A stretch of 44,396 nt of DNA, taken from IMG/VR virus record IMGVR_UViG_3300025327_000057, positions 1 through 44,396 of that record; one strand, given 5' to 3'. The translations under genes were made by a program, and so were the position numbers. Position 1 is the stretch's first letter, and each line of letters begins with the position of its first letter. The stretch is from a virus. A model generated the notes under the pieces. It did no database searches. It had not been told where the DNA came from and saw only the letters and a list, made by a program, of their open reading frames with translations. Shown piece after piece: positions 13,384 to 21,620 of the stretch.

Positions 13384-14083
13384 GACTTCCTTCCTGTTCG
13401 CTGTTTGGTTTTGTGTCCGGCGCGGGCGCAACGCTCTCGCCCGGCTCCTGCCGGTCCTGCAATTGAACGCGCAGGGTTTCGACCATGCGCGAGAGGTTAT
13501 CAATCTGCGCGGTGCTGCGCTTCTGATACGTGTCAAATTCCGCCTTGAGCATGGCGCGCATCGAGGGAGTCAGGTGTTCGCCCTGCGCCTCAATCTTTTC
13601 AATAATCGCCCTGCTGACCCGCTCAAAGCCATGCTCGACCGACTGGCGCAGGTCGGTGATTAGCGGTTCGATGCCCGCGCGCGTATCGGTCGGGATTTTG
13701 GATAAGTCCGGTTTGATCAGGCGCGCGGTTTCCGCCGGGATGGTCTTGAGGTCAGTATGGAGGGCGTCCTGCCAGCGCACGCGCGCTTCCGTCACCGCCG
13801 CCATCCGCGCGTCCGTCTGGGTCATGTAGTCATTGAGGGTCTTGACGTGCGTTGTCAGACCCGTCACGGCAACGGTCAGCGCCGTCGTGTTGGCGTTGTC
13901 GAGTTCCATCTTGCCGCTGATCGCGGTCAGCGCCGCCACCATTTCGCGCTGCACTTTATGGCCCGTTGCCCCATTTGAGATAATGCCCAGGAGCACGGGG
14001 CGCAGAATATAGGAGATGAGCACTAACCCGCCCATCAGCCCGATGTCGCCCCAATTGATGCTCCGAATGATGTCGTCAATCAT
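13370..14083 (-). CDS. Membrane-anchored coiled-coil protein
   Basis: 237 residues, ATG start. One N-terminal transmembrane segment (IGLMGGLVLISYILRPVLLGI) precedes long helical stretches with heptad pattern (about 45-210) and a Pro/Glu-rich tail. Its start codon is preceded by a hairpin whose loop contains AAAGG. The pair with 13006-13383, both N-anchored, might form a lysis or membrane complex. Alternatives are a tail-associated membrane-penetration or superinfection protein. Confidence 0.55.
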   Translation of the reverse strand: MIDDIIRSINWGDIGLMGGLVLISYILRPVLLGIISNGATGHKVQREMVAALTAISGKMELDNANTTALTVAVTGLTTHVKTLNDYMTQTDARMAAVTEARVRWQDALHTDLKTIPAETARLIKPDLSKIPTDTRAGIEPLITDLRQSVEHGFERVSRAIIEKIEAQGEHLTPSMRAMLKAEFDTYQKRSTAQIDNLSRMVETLRVQLQDRQEPGESVAPAPDTKPNSEQEGSHEPN

Positions 14084-14087
14084 GAGT

Positions 14088-14104
14088 CCCCGTCCTTTAC
14101 GGGG
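14088..14104 (-). promoter_or_regulatory. Start-proximal hairpin with ribosome-binding site in loop
   Basis: On the minus strand CCCCGT pairs with ACGGGG and leaves AAAGG in the loop, 4 nt before the ATG at 14083. The 14105-14174 gap also holds GCCGCAGGCGG, a short GC-rich hairpin, and no gene. Confidence 0.4.
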
Positions 14105-14174
14105 GGTCTATGGTAGAATGATGATAGCCGCCTGCGGCGGCGCGAGACCCCTTCGCGCGCGCGGGCGGTGTTCG

Positions 14175-14882
14175 TTACTCCAGCCTCATCATCGTCTTGA
14201 ACAGTTGTGCCATCTCGAACCCCAGATCACTAACTATCGCGAGAATTAGATCATTCTCCGTCTTCCCCGCCGGGGCGTCCACAATCGCGGTCATTGCCGC
14301 CGCCGCATAGTCCAACAGAAGGAGCCGGTCCCGCATTGCCTTGACCCGCGCACGTTGCTGGTCGTCGCTGAGACCCGTCGCCGTCTGGACCGCGTTCGCC
14401 AGAAAGCGCGTGGTGTTGGCCGGATCGAGCGCCGCCAGCGCGCCCGCTATGGGTCCGAAGCCAAGCGTGGTGTAGATATGCTCATGTAGAACTTTTAACT
14501 TGGCGGCGGTTGACCACACGCGCCAGAAAATGGCCTTGCGTCCCCACGCCAACGGGAGACGCGCATCGCTCAGGGTATAGAGTTGGTTCAGGTTGGCTCC
14601 CCGCGTCTCTGTCGTGTAAGCAATCGGATAGCGCACCCGAAGTCGCCAGCGAAGCGGATCGTCTGGGGGCTGGCGCAACTCCGCCTGAAACTCGCCCGCG
14701 CCCACCCCGATCTCCGCCGCGATTTCCTCTGGCGTGGGGTCGTGGTCAAAAAGGATGAGGCGATCATCATATTTGATGCGCTCTGGAAAGAGATCGCTCT
14801 CGAAATCAGGCGTCCAGTCGTCGGGAATGGACAGAACACTCACTGCCGGAGTGACGAAGATCACTGTGTATCCAGTCGCCAT
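14175..14882 (-). CDS. Hypothetical protein of the tail region
   Basis: 235 residues, ATG after AGGAGAGGA. The mixed alpha/beta N-terminus (YTVIFVTPAVSVLSIPDDW) is followed by a helical second half (IYTTLGFGPIAGALAALDP, then TRFLANAVQTATGL). No known motif. It stands between a large carbohydrate-binding-like fibre and the two membrane proteins. Function unknown. Confidence 0.6.
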   Translation of the reverse strand: MATGYTVIFVTPAVSVLSIPDDWTPDFESDLFPERIKYDDRLILFDHDPTPEEIAAEIGVGAGEFQAELRQPPDDPLRWRLRVRYPIAYTTETRGANLNQLYTLSDARLPLAWGRKAIFWRVWSTAAKLKVLHEHIYTTLGFGPIAGALAALDPANTTRFLANAVQTATGLSDDQQRARVKAMRDRLLLLDYAAAAMTAIVDAPAGKTENDLILAIVSDLGFEMAQLFKTMMRLE

Positions 14883-14893
14883 AACATCCTCTC

Positions 14894-16492
14894 CTAAGCG
14901 TAAGCCGCATACGAATAGACATTCGTCGGGAAACCTTCGACGCCCTCAAAATAGCTGGCTGCGTCTGTCGAGAACAACGCGACTTTCGTATTCGCGCTGG
15001 TCAAGGTCGTGGTCCATTCACCCACGTATGCCCCATTGTAGAAGGCCGTGACGACGTCCCCGATCCGCCGCACCTCAAGGTATGCCCCCGCGCTGTACGT
15101 CGCCGCCACGCCCGCTAGTTTGTCTGCGCTCCACACCCCCGCCGCCAGTTCCCGCGCGTAGATTTTCGCATCCACGCGGTCATACCAGACGTGAATGCAG
15201 TTCGCGGGCGTGGTGAAATCGTCCAGGTTGATGACCATGCCCGCTTGCGTGTCGGAGGTGATGGTCATCTTCACAGCGGGATAGTATTCGTTGGCGAGGG
15301 CCGGGCTGACGACGCGCAGGCAGTCGGCGAAGGTGAGAGGTAAAACGCTTACATTATCTATAGCGCCATTTGCTGTAACGTTGGGCCACACCGCAAAAGC
15401 AGATGATCCCATTGCTCGTTTTGTCTCATTAAATACGGCGGCGGAAGCTCTATACGCGCCTTCCACTGTGCCATACCGTAAACTAAAAATTCCGGCCACA
15501 AATGTAGTTACAGTAAAGGAAGAACGATAAAATACATTAAGAATCAGTGGAGGAACCGCTTGTGATAATAACGTATTAGTCCCAGGCGCATGAGTAGCGA
15601 CGCCTGCCGCAATTGTCCATGAAGCATCGTGTGTCCAGTTGGTATCTGCCGCGAACGCCCCGTTGACCACGACATCACTGCCCGGCGTCGGCGCGATGTA
15701 TCCTTTGTTCCCTAAATTCGAAAACGAGCCGACACCCTCCCACGTCAGCCCCGCCCCGTTGACACCGCCTGCTTCGATGTGCGCGAGGCCGTCGGTGATC
15801 AGGGGCGCGACGGTATCCGAGAAGGTGTCGCTCAGTGTCGGCGTGGGGAACAACGTCGGGTTGGTGAGGGGCAGGTCCGCGATGCCCGCATTATCCACGC
15901 GAAGATCGCAGGCGGCATCAACGGATCGGCCCATCGCATGAGGATATACAATAGCGGCATTATTAAGACGATAAATGTGATGCAATGTGTTATTAATTAC
16001 TGTGAAATGACCGATAGAACGCAAAATAATTTTGACATCAGTGAGGGTTCCGGGGGTATAACTGGCAATTCTTGTATTGATAGGTTGCGCTGATATAGTT
16101 GCGGTTTGCCCAAGAATGCCTAGCGTTTGCGAAGCGTCAGGGGTGGTTAGTGTTGTAGCTGCCCCTACCAACCACGTATTGTCAGCGGCCAAGTTGGCAA
16201 AATACTCAAATTTTAACATTCGGCCCGCCCCGCGCGCCCACCCCGTCGTATAGCGCAGCCAGGGATCGCGCAGCCCCGCAATCGCCGTCACCTTGAACTG
16301 CCCCCCAGTGATAACGGCGTTCAGGGCAGTGTCAGTCACGGTGCGCACGTGACCGCTCGGCTCGGAGAGCGTGGCGTTGATGTCCCCGGGACCGAGAGGC
16401 GTGGTGAAACGGTCCAGGAGGAGCCAGTTGATAACGGCTCCGCCCGACAGCTGCGCGGGCCATTCAAAGATCCAATCCATCACATCGGCCAT
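14894..16492 (-). CDS. Lectin-like tail fibre / receptor-binding protein
   Basis: 532 residues, ATG after AGAGGA. The pattern DTFSDTVAPLITDGLAHIEA and the later GAYLEVRRIGDVVTAFYNG segment are typical of concanavalin/laminin-G-like jelly-roll domains in fibre proteins. A carbohydrate-binding-module-like middle part reads NGAFAADTNWTHDASWTIAAG. Two stretches (about 15340-15640 and 15930-16230) are visibly AT-rich compared with the rest, suggesting domains exchanged with other phages. Likely contacts host surface sugars; ligand unknown. Confidence 0.65.
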   Translation of the reverse strand: MADVMDWIFEWPAQLSGGAVINWLLLDRFTTPLGPGDINATLSEPSGHVRTVTDTALNAVITGGQFKVTAIAGLRDPWLRYTTGWARGAGRMLKFEYFANLAADNTWLVGAATTLTTPDASQTLGILGQTATISAQPINTRIASYTPGTLTDVKIILRSIGHFTVINNTLHHIYRLNNAAIVYPHAMGRSVDAACDLRVDNAGIADLPLTNPTLFPTPTLSDTFSDTVAPLITDGLAHIEAGGVNGAGLTWEGVGSFSNLGNKGYIAPTPGSDVVVNGAFAADTNWTHDASWTIAAGVATHAPGTNTLLSQAVPPLILNVFYRSSFTVTTFVAGIFSLRYGTVEGAYRASAAVFNETKRAMGSSAFAVWPNVTANGAIDNVSVLPLTFADCLRVVSPALANEYYPAVKMTITSDTQAGMVINLDDFTTPANCIHVWYDRVDAKIYARELAAGVWSADKLAGVAATYSAGAYLEVRRIGDVVTAFYNGAYVGEWTTTLTSANTKVALFSTDAASYFEGVEGFPTNVYSYAAYA

Positions 16493-16503
16493 CGTCGCAT
16501 CCT

Positions 16504-17748
16504 CTAACTGAAGTCCAGCCTGGCGGCCAGCAACAGCGCGTCAACACTCAGCGAGGCTGTCTCGCCGGAGGGGTGGCGCTGGATTTTCAGCGTCAGCAGC
16601 TCGCCCGGTATCCAGGCCGATACGTCGAGCGCCAGGCTGATCACGTGATCGTCCTGGACGGCCAGCAGCGCGTCCTCGGCAAACGTTTCGGTGATCCCTG
16701 CCACATCGAGCGGATCGCCATCCCCCGCGGTGTGGTGCGCCGCTCGCCACAGGACGTTTTGTCCCGGCGTGCCCCCCGCTGCCGTCCAGTGCAGGGTCAG
16801 ACTGCACGCCGTAAAGGGGGTGTCGGGCAGTGCCATCGCCCAGGTCACGCCCTGCGTCGCCGCATTGGTGTAGGCCCACACGGCATAGGTGAAATCGGCC
16901 AGGACCAGCGTGGTCAGCGCGACAATCGCGCCATGCGCTTCCCCGGCCCGCATCGCCAGCGTCACGGGCGACACGCTTTCCGCGATTTGACCGCCCGGCA
17001 GCTGGCACGAGGCGAAGATGTCGTAGGCCTCGATGGCCGTCTGTCCGGCATAGAGCCGCACCGCCGCGCCCGGCTTAAAGGCAGCGTCGGCGTCGGTGTT
17101 GAGCAGGGCCGCGATGTCCGTCAGCGTGTACCACAGCGTTGGGTCGTAACTGAAATCCACGTCGCCGGAGACCACCGCCACCACATTCGTGGCACGGTCC
17201 AGACCCACGATGACCAACCGCTGTCCGGCGGCAGGTGGCACGAGCGCCGTCAAGTCCAGGGTATCATCCCCCAGCGCCTTCCACTCGCCCCCATACCGGT
17301 AGATGCATCCCCCTATGTTGACACTCAGCGAAGTGGGATCGGTCGGGTACACGCGCAGCGCCATCACCTGCCGCAAGTCCACCCACGTCGGATCAAACGA
17401 TCCCCAGTAATGCAGCGAGCCGTGCCGTCCCGCGTTGCCGCTTACACCGGCGCTGCCCCAGAAGTCGGGCGCGAACTCGGCGTCCTCTTCCATGACCTCC
17501 CAGACCCCGCGCGTATTCTGGCGCACGATCACCGGCAAGTTGCAGACCGGCGCGACTTTGGCGCAGTAGACCTCGCGCTCGACGACGCCGGTGGGCAGCT
17601 GGAGCCGGGCATACACGTAATTCGCCCGGTCTGTTTCGGCGTAGAGGGTGCCGTCGGCCAATCCCAGCAGGCCGCGCACCTCGGCGCGTTTGGCGGCGCG
17701 CCGCAGGGCCCGGTCCAGAGCAGAGTCAAAGCGTCGCTGCATCATCAT
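16504..17748 (-). CDS. Tail tip / baseplate-associated hypothetical protein
   Basis: 414 residues, start ATG overlapping the preceding stop. The basic N-terminal helix (QRRFDSALDRALRRAAKRAE) is followed by beta-rich sequence, including VDLRQVMALRVYPTD and CSLTLHWTAAGGTPGQNV, the latter like a jelly-roll domain. Translational coupling with the 1009-residue tail protein suggests both belong to one tail-tip assembly. No catalytic motif is recognised. Confidence 0.6.
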   Translation of the reverse strand: MMMQRRFDSALDRALRRAAKRAEVRGLLGLADGTLYAETDRANYVYARLQLPTGVVEREVYCAKVAPVCNLPVIVRQNTRGVWEVMEEDAEFAPDFWGSAGVSGNAGRHGSLHYWGSFDPTWVDLRQVMALRVYPTDPTSLSVNIGGCIYRYGGEWKALGDDTLDLTALVPPAAGQRLVIVGLDRATNVVAVVSGDVDFSYDPTLWYTLTDIAALLNTDADAAFKPGAAVRLYAGQTAIEAYDIFASCQLPGGQIAESVSPVTLAMRAGEAHGAIVALTTLVLADFTYAVWAYTNAATQGVTWAMALPDTPFTACSLTLHWTAAGGTPGQNVLWRAAHHTAGDGDPLDVAGITETFAEDALLAVQDDHVISLALDVSAWIPGELLTLKIQRHPSGETASLSVDALLLAARLDFS

Positions 17749-20700
17749 GCAATCCAGATCGGGACGGCCCAGACGCCCTTGTTATAGCCAACCCACTGCT
17801 TTTCGACCCACGTAAACCCGCCGTCCGTCGAGTACCAGAGTTTCTCGTCGCCGGACACAAAATAAATGTCCGGGTCAAAGGGCCAGCCGCCGATGTTAAA
17901 CGCGGCGCGCGGAAACGTGCTGCGGTACTGCCAATCCGCGCCGGAGTCCGGCTCCACGTCGCTGACGAAAAAGTGCCAGGGGCCGTTGTCCTTGCTGCCG
18001 ATGAACGCGGCCGGCAGCGACGGGTTGGCCGCGAAGAGGTGAATGGGGCGCGTGATATACGAATTGCGGTCGCCGACTCCCCATATGGTACTGTCGTAGA
18101 TCGGCGACACGTCGATCATGGACGCGCCGCCGTTCTCGGAGCGATAGATGCGCCCAGCAGTCCCGGCGCTATTGAGCGGACGGCTGACGTACAGCTTCTC
18201 CTCGGTCGGGTTGTCCAGCCAGGGCATCCACAGGCCGGTGGGCTGCTGGCCGTCCGGCCAGGTATAGACCGTATTGAATGTCGCACCATAGTTATCGGAG
18301 CGTTTCAGCGCCGCCTTGCCCGCGCTCAGGTGGCCGACGTATACCTTGCCGTCGCTCAGGCTGGCGGCACGCCCGGACAGCACGAAGCCGCACGCCGCGT
18401 CGTAGGCCGCGCCGGTCCAGGCCCCAGCGATCACGCTGGTGATCGTGGCCCAGTTGTCGTGCGTGTGGTGGACTTCCACTACGTTGCCCGTCGTGTTGCA
18501 GAGGCGCAAGAACCAGGTATTGGCGAACTGCACCGTGGGCGTGATCTGCGCGCTCGGCGCATACGCGCTCGAGAACGTGCGCAGCAAGGTCCAGGTCGGC
18601 GTCGTATCATCCAGGTTGGTCGTGCCGTAAATGAAGATCGTGCCGAGGCCATCGGTGGTTACGATCTGCGCCGTGTTGAGCGGGTCGAGGAAATCGACCA
18701 TCCAGTCCAGGATGCTCGCCACCGTTTCGGTGTACACCGTCTCCCAGGTCGGCGTCGCGCTCGACCAGTCGCGCGTGCGCCGGAGCTTCAGCGCATCCGC
18801 CGCATACACCAGTTCGGGCGCGCCGGGGGGCGCGGAAGGAGTCGGCTCAGGCACAACCGTGATCGGCGGAATCCAGGGCGGCGCGGGTTGGTCGGTGACT
18901 TTCTCGGACGGCACCGCCTCCGTCGCCGCGGACGCGCCGTGCGCTTCCTCCTCGACCGTGAGCCGTTCCAGGCTCGCACCCGCCGCATGGTCGTAGAGAA
19001 TGTCCAGCGCGCTCGGCACCACCCGCGCCTGGTCGAACGCGAACCCGCGCCGGTTGGTCGCCGCGTCCAGCGTCAGCGCCACCGGTTCCTGCCAGGCCGG
19101 GTCGATCACATCGCCCCCGTGCGCCAATGTCAGAGTCCCGGCCAGCGCGCGCGCCCCATCGCGACGGCGCTGTCGCTGCGCATAGGCGTGCCCCACCCGC
19201 TCGTTGAATTCCGCCTGCGACAGCACCAGCAGCCGGTCCAGGCTGTCGACCATCGTGCCCTGGCCAGGGGTCTTGCCGGGCGCAATCGCCAGCAGCGGCA
19301 CGGACGTGGCCGTATCGGCGATCAGGGCCGAACTGCGGAGCCAGGCCAGCCCATCGGCGTGCGCGCGCTCGAACTGCGGGCCCTGCGCCTGGTCGTCCGC
19401 CGCCAGGTCCGCCGCCGTCAGCTCCACCACCGGCGGCCAGGTAGCGCGCTCGGCGTCGGTCATGGTGTGCGGCACACGGCGCAGGAACAGCCGCCCGCGC
19501 TGGTCGCAGGTCAGCCGGGCGAAGGCGGCGCTGGCAAGGAAGTCAATCGGATCGGCCAGGCTGCCCGCCTCGGTATCCAGGCGCGGCACGGGATAATCCG
19601 CGTAGAAGGACGGGCGCTCCAAATCGCACAGCTCCAGGATATTCGAGTGGAACTTGAGCAGGTACACGACGGCTTTCCACCAGTCGAGGCCCTTGACCTG
19701 GCTCCACTTGACGGGCGCGGCCTTGCGGCGCATCGTCTGCGGAAACGCCGGGCGCTGGCGCAGAAGGCCGAGCGGCCCCAGCGCGTTGACGGCGTGGTCG
19801 GCCCATAGCGGCTCCATCTGGAGCGTTTCGTCGGTCAGCCAGCCCAGGAAGGCGACTGGGCTGAAGATGGAGCCGTGATACGCCCCGAAATACTCGTCCT
19901 TGACGAAGATCACCAGCGCCTGGTCCGGGATGCTGGATAGGTCGGGATCGGCCAGGTCCAGCGACAGTTCCCACCCGGCCTCGTGGCTGTAGGCGCGGCG
20001 GGACAGGATCGCGCGCCGGAAGGCGAACTCTCCATCGTCGGCGGCCCAGATGGGCACGCGCTTGATCGCCGTCGTGCCGTTGCTGTCGGTAATAGTCAGC
20101 TTCACCCACCGCTTGCCGGGCGGGAAATCGACGGTCAGCGCCGGGCTGCTGATACCGCCGCTGATGACCTCGCCGTCTTTGATGTCCCACGCATAGGCCG
20201 CCAGGGTCGCCGAGGTCGCCATCGCATAGCTGGGCAGCTCGCCCAGGGCATCGAAGGACACGCGCAGCCGGTTCGTGGCCGCATCGACCGTCCCGGCCAG
20301 CGTCGAGGGATTGGCGTTCGCCACCGGCGCGAACTCGTCCGTCTGGTCGGTATACGCTTCATCGTAATTCTTGTAGAGTGTGCCGGTGGTCGGCTCGATG
20401 TAGGGAATCAGGGCGTAGGGCCGGAAATCGTCCCAGAAGTCCAGGATGTCGTCGTCGGCGAACTCGACATCCCCCTGGCCAGTGGGATGGAGATAGACCA
20501 CGCTGCCCGACGGCGCGCGCAGCGCCCGCGTCCAGCCCTTGAACACCCCAGCGCTGGTCGAGACGCCGATCATCATGTCGGCCTCGACCTCGGCTATGCT
20601 CCCCGTATCGCCGTCCGGGTTATCGAATTGCAGCTGCGACACCGGGTAGGCGAATGCGCCCTGGTTGACGCGGCGGCGCGCGATCCGATCCGGCTCCCAG

Positions 20701-20774
20701 ATCGCCACGTGGCCGGTCACGCGCTGCGGATGCGCGCGCCAGCGGGCCAGGTCGGTCACGGACAGAACGGGCAT
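17745..20774 (-). CDS. Large tail tip protein with PKD-like and Asp-box beta-propeller domains
   Basis: 1009 residues, ATG start. The N-terminal part (about 1-130) looks like a phage tail hub or adaptor. Residues about 190-250 (AYAWDIKDGEVISGG, then VDFPPGKRWVKLTITDSNG) match a PKD/Ig-like domain. After a Pro-rich linker near 630-660, the C-terminal third carries Asp-box repeats: RSDNYGATF, RSENGGASM, STDGGFTW, as in sialidase- and sortilin-type propellers. Such propellers bind or cleave glycans, so a host-recognition role is likely. Enzymatic residues cannot be assigned. Confidence 0.7.
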   Translation of the reverse strand: MPVLSVTDLARWRAHPQRVTGHVAIWEPDRIARRRVNQGAFAYPVSQLQFDNPDGDTGSIAEVEADMMIGVSTSAGVFKGWTRALRAPSGSVVYLHPTGQGDVEFADDDILDFWDDFRPYALIPYIEPTTGTLYKNYDEAYTDQTDEFAPVANANPSTLAGTVDAATNRLRVSFDALGELPSYAMATSATLAAYAWDIKDGEVISGGISSPALTVDFPPGKRWVKLTITDSNGTTAIKRVPIWAADDGEFAFRRAILSRRAYSHEAGWELSLDLADPDLSSIPDQALVIFVKDEYFGAYHGSIFSPVAFLGWLTDETLQMEPLWADHAVNALGPLGLLRQRPAFPQTMRRKAAPVKWSQVKGLDWWKAVVYLLKFHSNILELCDLERPSFYADYPVPRLDTEAGSLADPIDFLASAAFARLTCDQRGRLFLRRVPHTMTDAERATWPPVVELTAADLAADDQAQGPQFERAHADGLAWLRSSALIADTATSVPLLAIAPGKTPGQGTMVDSLDRLLVLSQAEFNERVGHAYAQRQRRRDGARALAGTLTLAHGGDVIDPAWQEPVALTLDAATNRRGFAFDQARVVPSALDILYDHAAGASLERLTVEEEAHGASAATEAVPSEKVTDQPAPPWIPPITVVPEPTPSAPPGAPELVYAADALKLRRTRDWSSATPTWETVYTETVASILDWMVDFLDPLNTAQIVTTDGLGTIFIYGTTNLDDTTPTWTLLRTFSSAYAPSAQITPTVQFANTWFLRLCNTTGNVVEVHHTHDNWATITSVIAGAWTGAAYDAACGFVLSGRAASLSDGKVYVGHLSAGKAALKRSDNYGATFNTVYTWPDGQQPTGLWMPWLDNPTEEKLYVSRPLNSAGTAGRIYRSENGGASMIDVSPIYDSTIWGVGDRNSYITRPIHLFAANPSLPAAFIGSKDNGPWHFFVSDVEPDSGADWQYRSTFPRAAFNIGGWPFDPDIYFVSGDEKLWYSTDGGFTWVEKQWVGYNKGVWAVPIWIA

Positions 20775-20781
20775 CAGACTC

Positions 20782-21183
20782 CTACTTCGTCGCTACTACC
20801 AGCCATTGGCTGCCATCGCACCAGATCACAACCGCGTCGTACTGCGCGGCCAGGGCATAGGTCGTCGCGCCGGAGATCGTCTCGCTGAGATTCGCGTCCA
20901 GCGTGACCGCGCCCGCGCCCGCGTCGACCTTGACCACCGCGTAGACCTTATACTGAGAGGTGGCGGCGGCGGGCAGCGTCAGGGTGATCCCCGGCGTGCC
21001 GCCGGTCGCGGCGATGACGATGTCGTTCGCGTCCAGATCGTCGCTGGCGCTCACCGCGCGGCCATAGAGAGAACCGACGGCGGAGATCAACAAGTCCCGG
21101 AGGTCCTGGGCGGAAATCGCCTTGGTGGTGTTGTCCGGCAGCAGCGCCTGGAGCGCGCTCAACGTCCGCACCGTGTCAGCCAT
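20782..21183 (-). CDS. Small tail appendage protein
   Basis: 133 residues; the ATG overlaps the preceding TAA (TAATG). The N-terminal helix (LSALQALLPDNTTKAISAQD) and the beta-rich C-terminus ending WLVVATK resemble small fibre or head-decoration proteins of phages. The repeated TLPAAA/VTLD beta pattern is typical of fibre trimerisation segments. Role by similarity of pattern only. Confidence 0.6.
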   Translation of the reverse strand: MADTVRTLSALQALLPDNTTKAISAQDLRDLLISAVGSLYGRAVSASDDLDANDIVIAATGGTPGITLTLPAAATSQYKVYAVVKVDAGAGAVTLDANLSETISGATTYALAAQYDAVVIWCDGSQWLVVATK

Positions 21184-21620
21184 TATTCAAACTCTCCCGT
21201 AAAGGCGCTCGAAAACGCGCGCGGCAGGTATTCCACCAGCGCCAGCTCGAATACCATCTCGCCAAACCGCGCGAAGGTGTATTCCGAGCGGGGATGGTAG
21301 ATGGTGCCGTTCCAATACTCCCAGTCGCGGTCCTCGCCCGGCGTGCGCACCGTCACGTCCCGGCTGTCGATTTCCACCGCGCCCGCGCGCAGCCCCATTT
21401 GCTCCAGCAGCTGGCGCAGCCGGGTCGTCGTCAGGTAATCCGCATACACCCAGCGCGTCAGCGTGTAGCCGTCGGCCTGGCGCGCGCGGTTCAGCAGCGT
21501 CAGACGGCGCGCGGGGGCCGTCAGCGGTGAGCGCGGCTCAAACAGCTTGACCGGCTTATCTGCCACGTTTTGCAGCGCGTCGATCTGGTCCCAGCCGATG
21601 GCGATCTGGTGCGTGGTCAC
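21183..21620 (-). CDS. Minor tail protein, possible distal tail component
   Basis: 145 residues with GTG start overlapping the tape measure stop (GTGA). Beta-rich sequence with DWEYWNGTIYHPRSEYTFAR and MVFELALVEYL, a pattern seen in small minor tail proteins found immediately after tape measure genes, where distal tail or tail-completion proteins are encoded. Position supports a tail-tip connection role. Confidence 0.65.
   Translation of the reverse strand: MTTHQIAIGWDQIDALQNVADKPVKLFEPRSPLTAPARRLTLLNRARQADGYTLTRWVYADYLTTTRLRQLLEQMGLRAGAVEIDSRDVTVRTPGEDRDWEYWNGTIYHPRSEYTFARFGEMVFELALVEYLPRAFSSAFTGEFE

Noticed and set aside
17973-19808. Long plus-strand open frame opposite the tail tip gene
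   Set aside because: Composition is Arg/Gly-rich and motif-free; the minus strand encodes a clear PKD and Asp-box protein.
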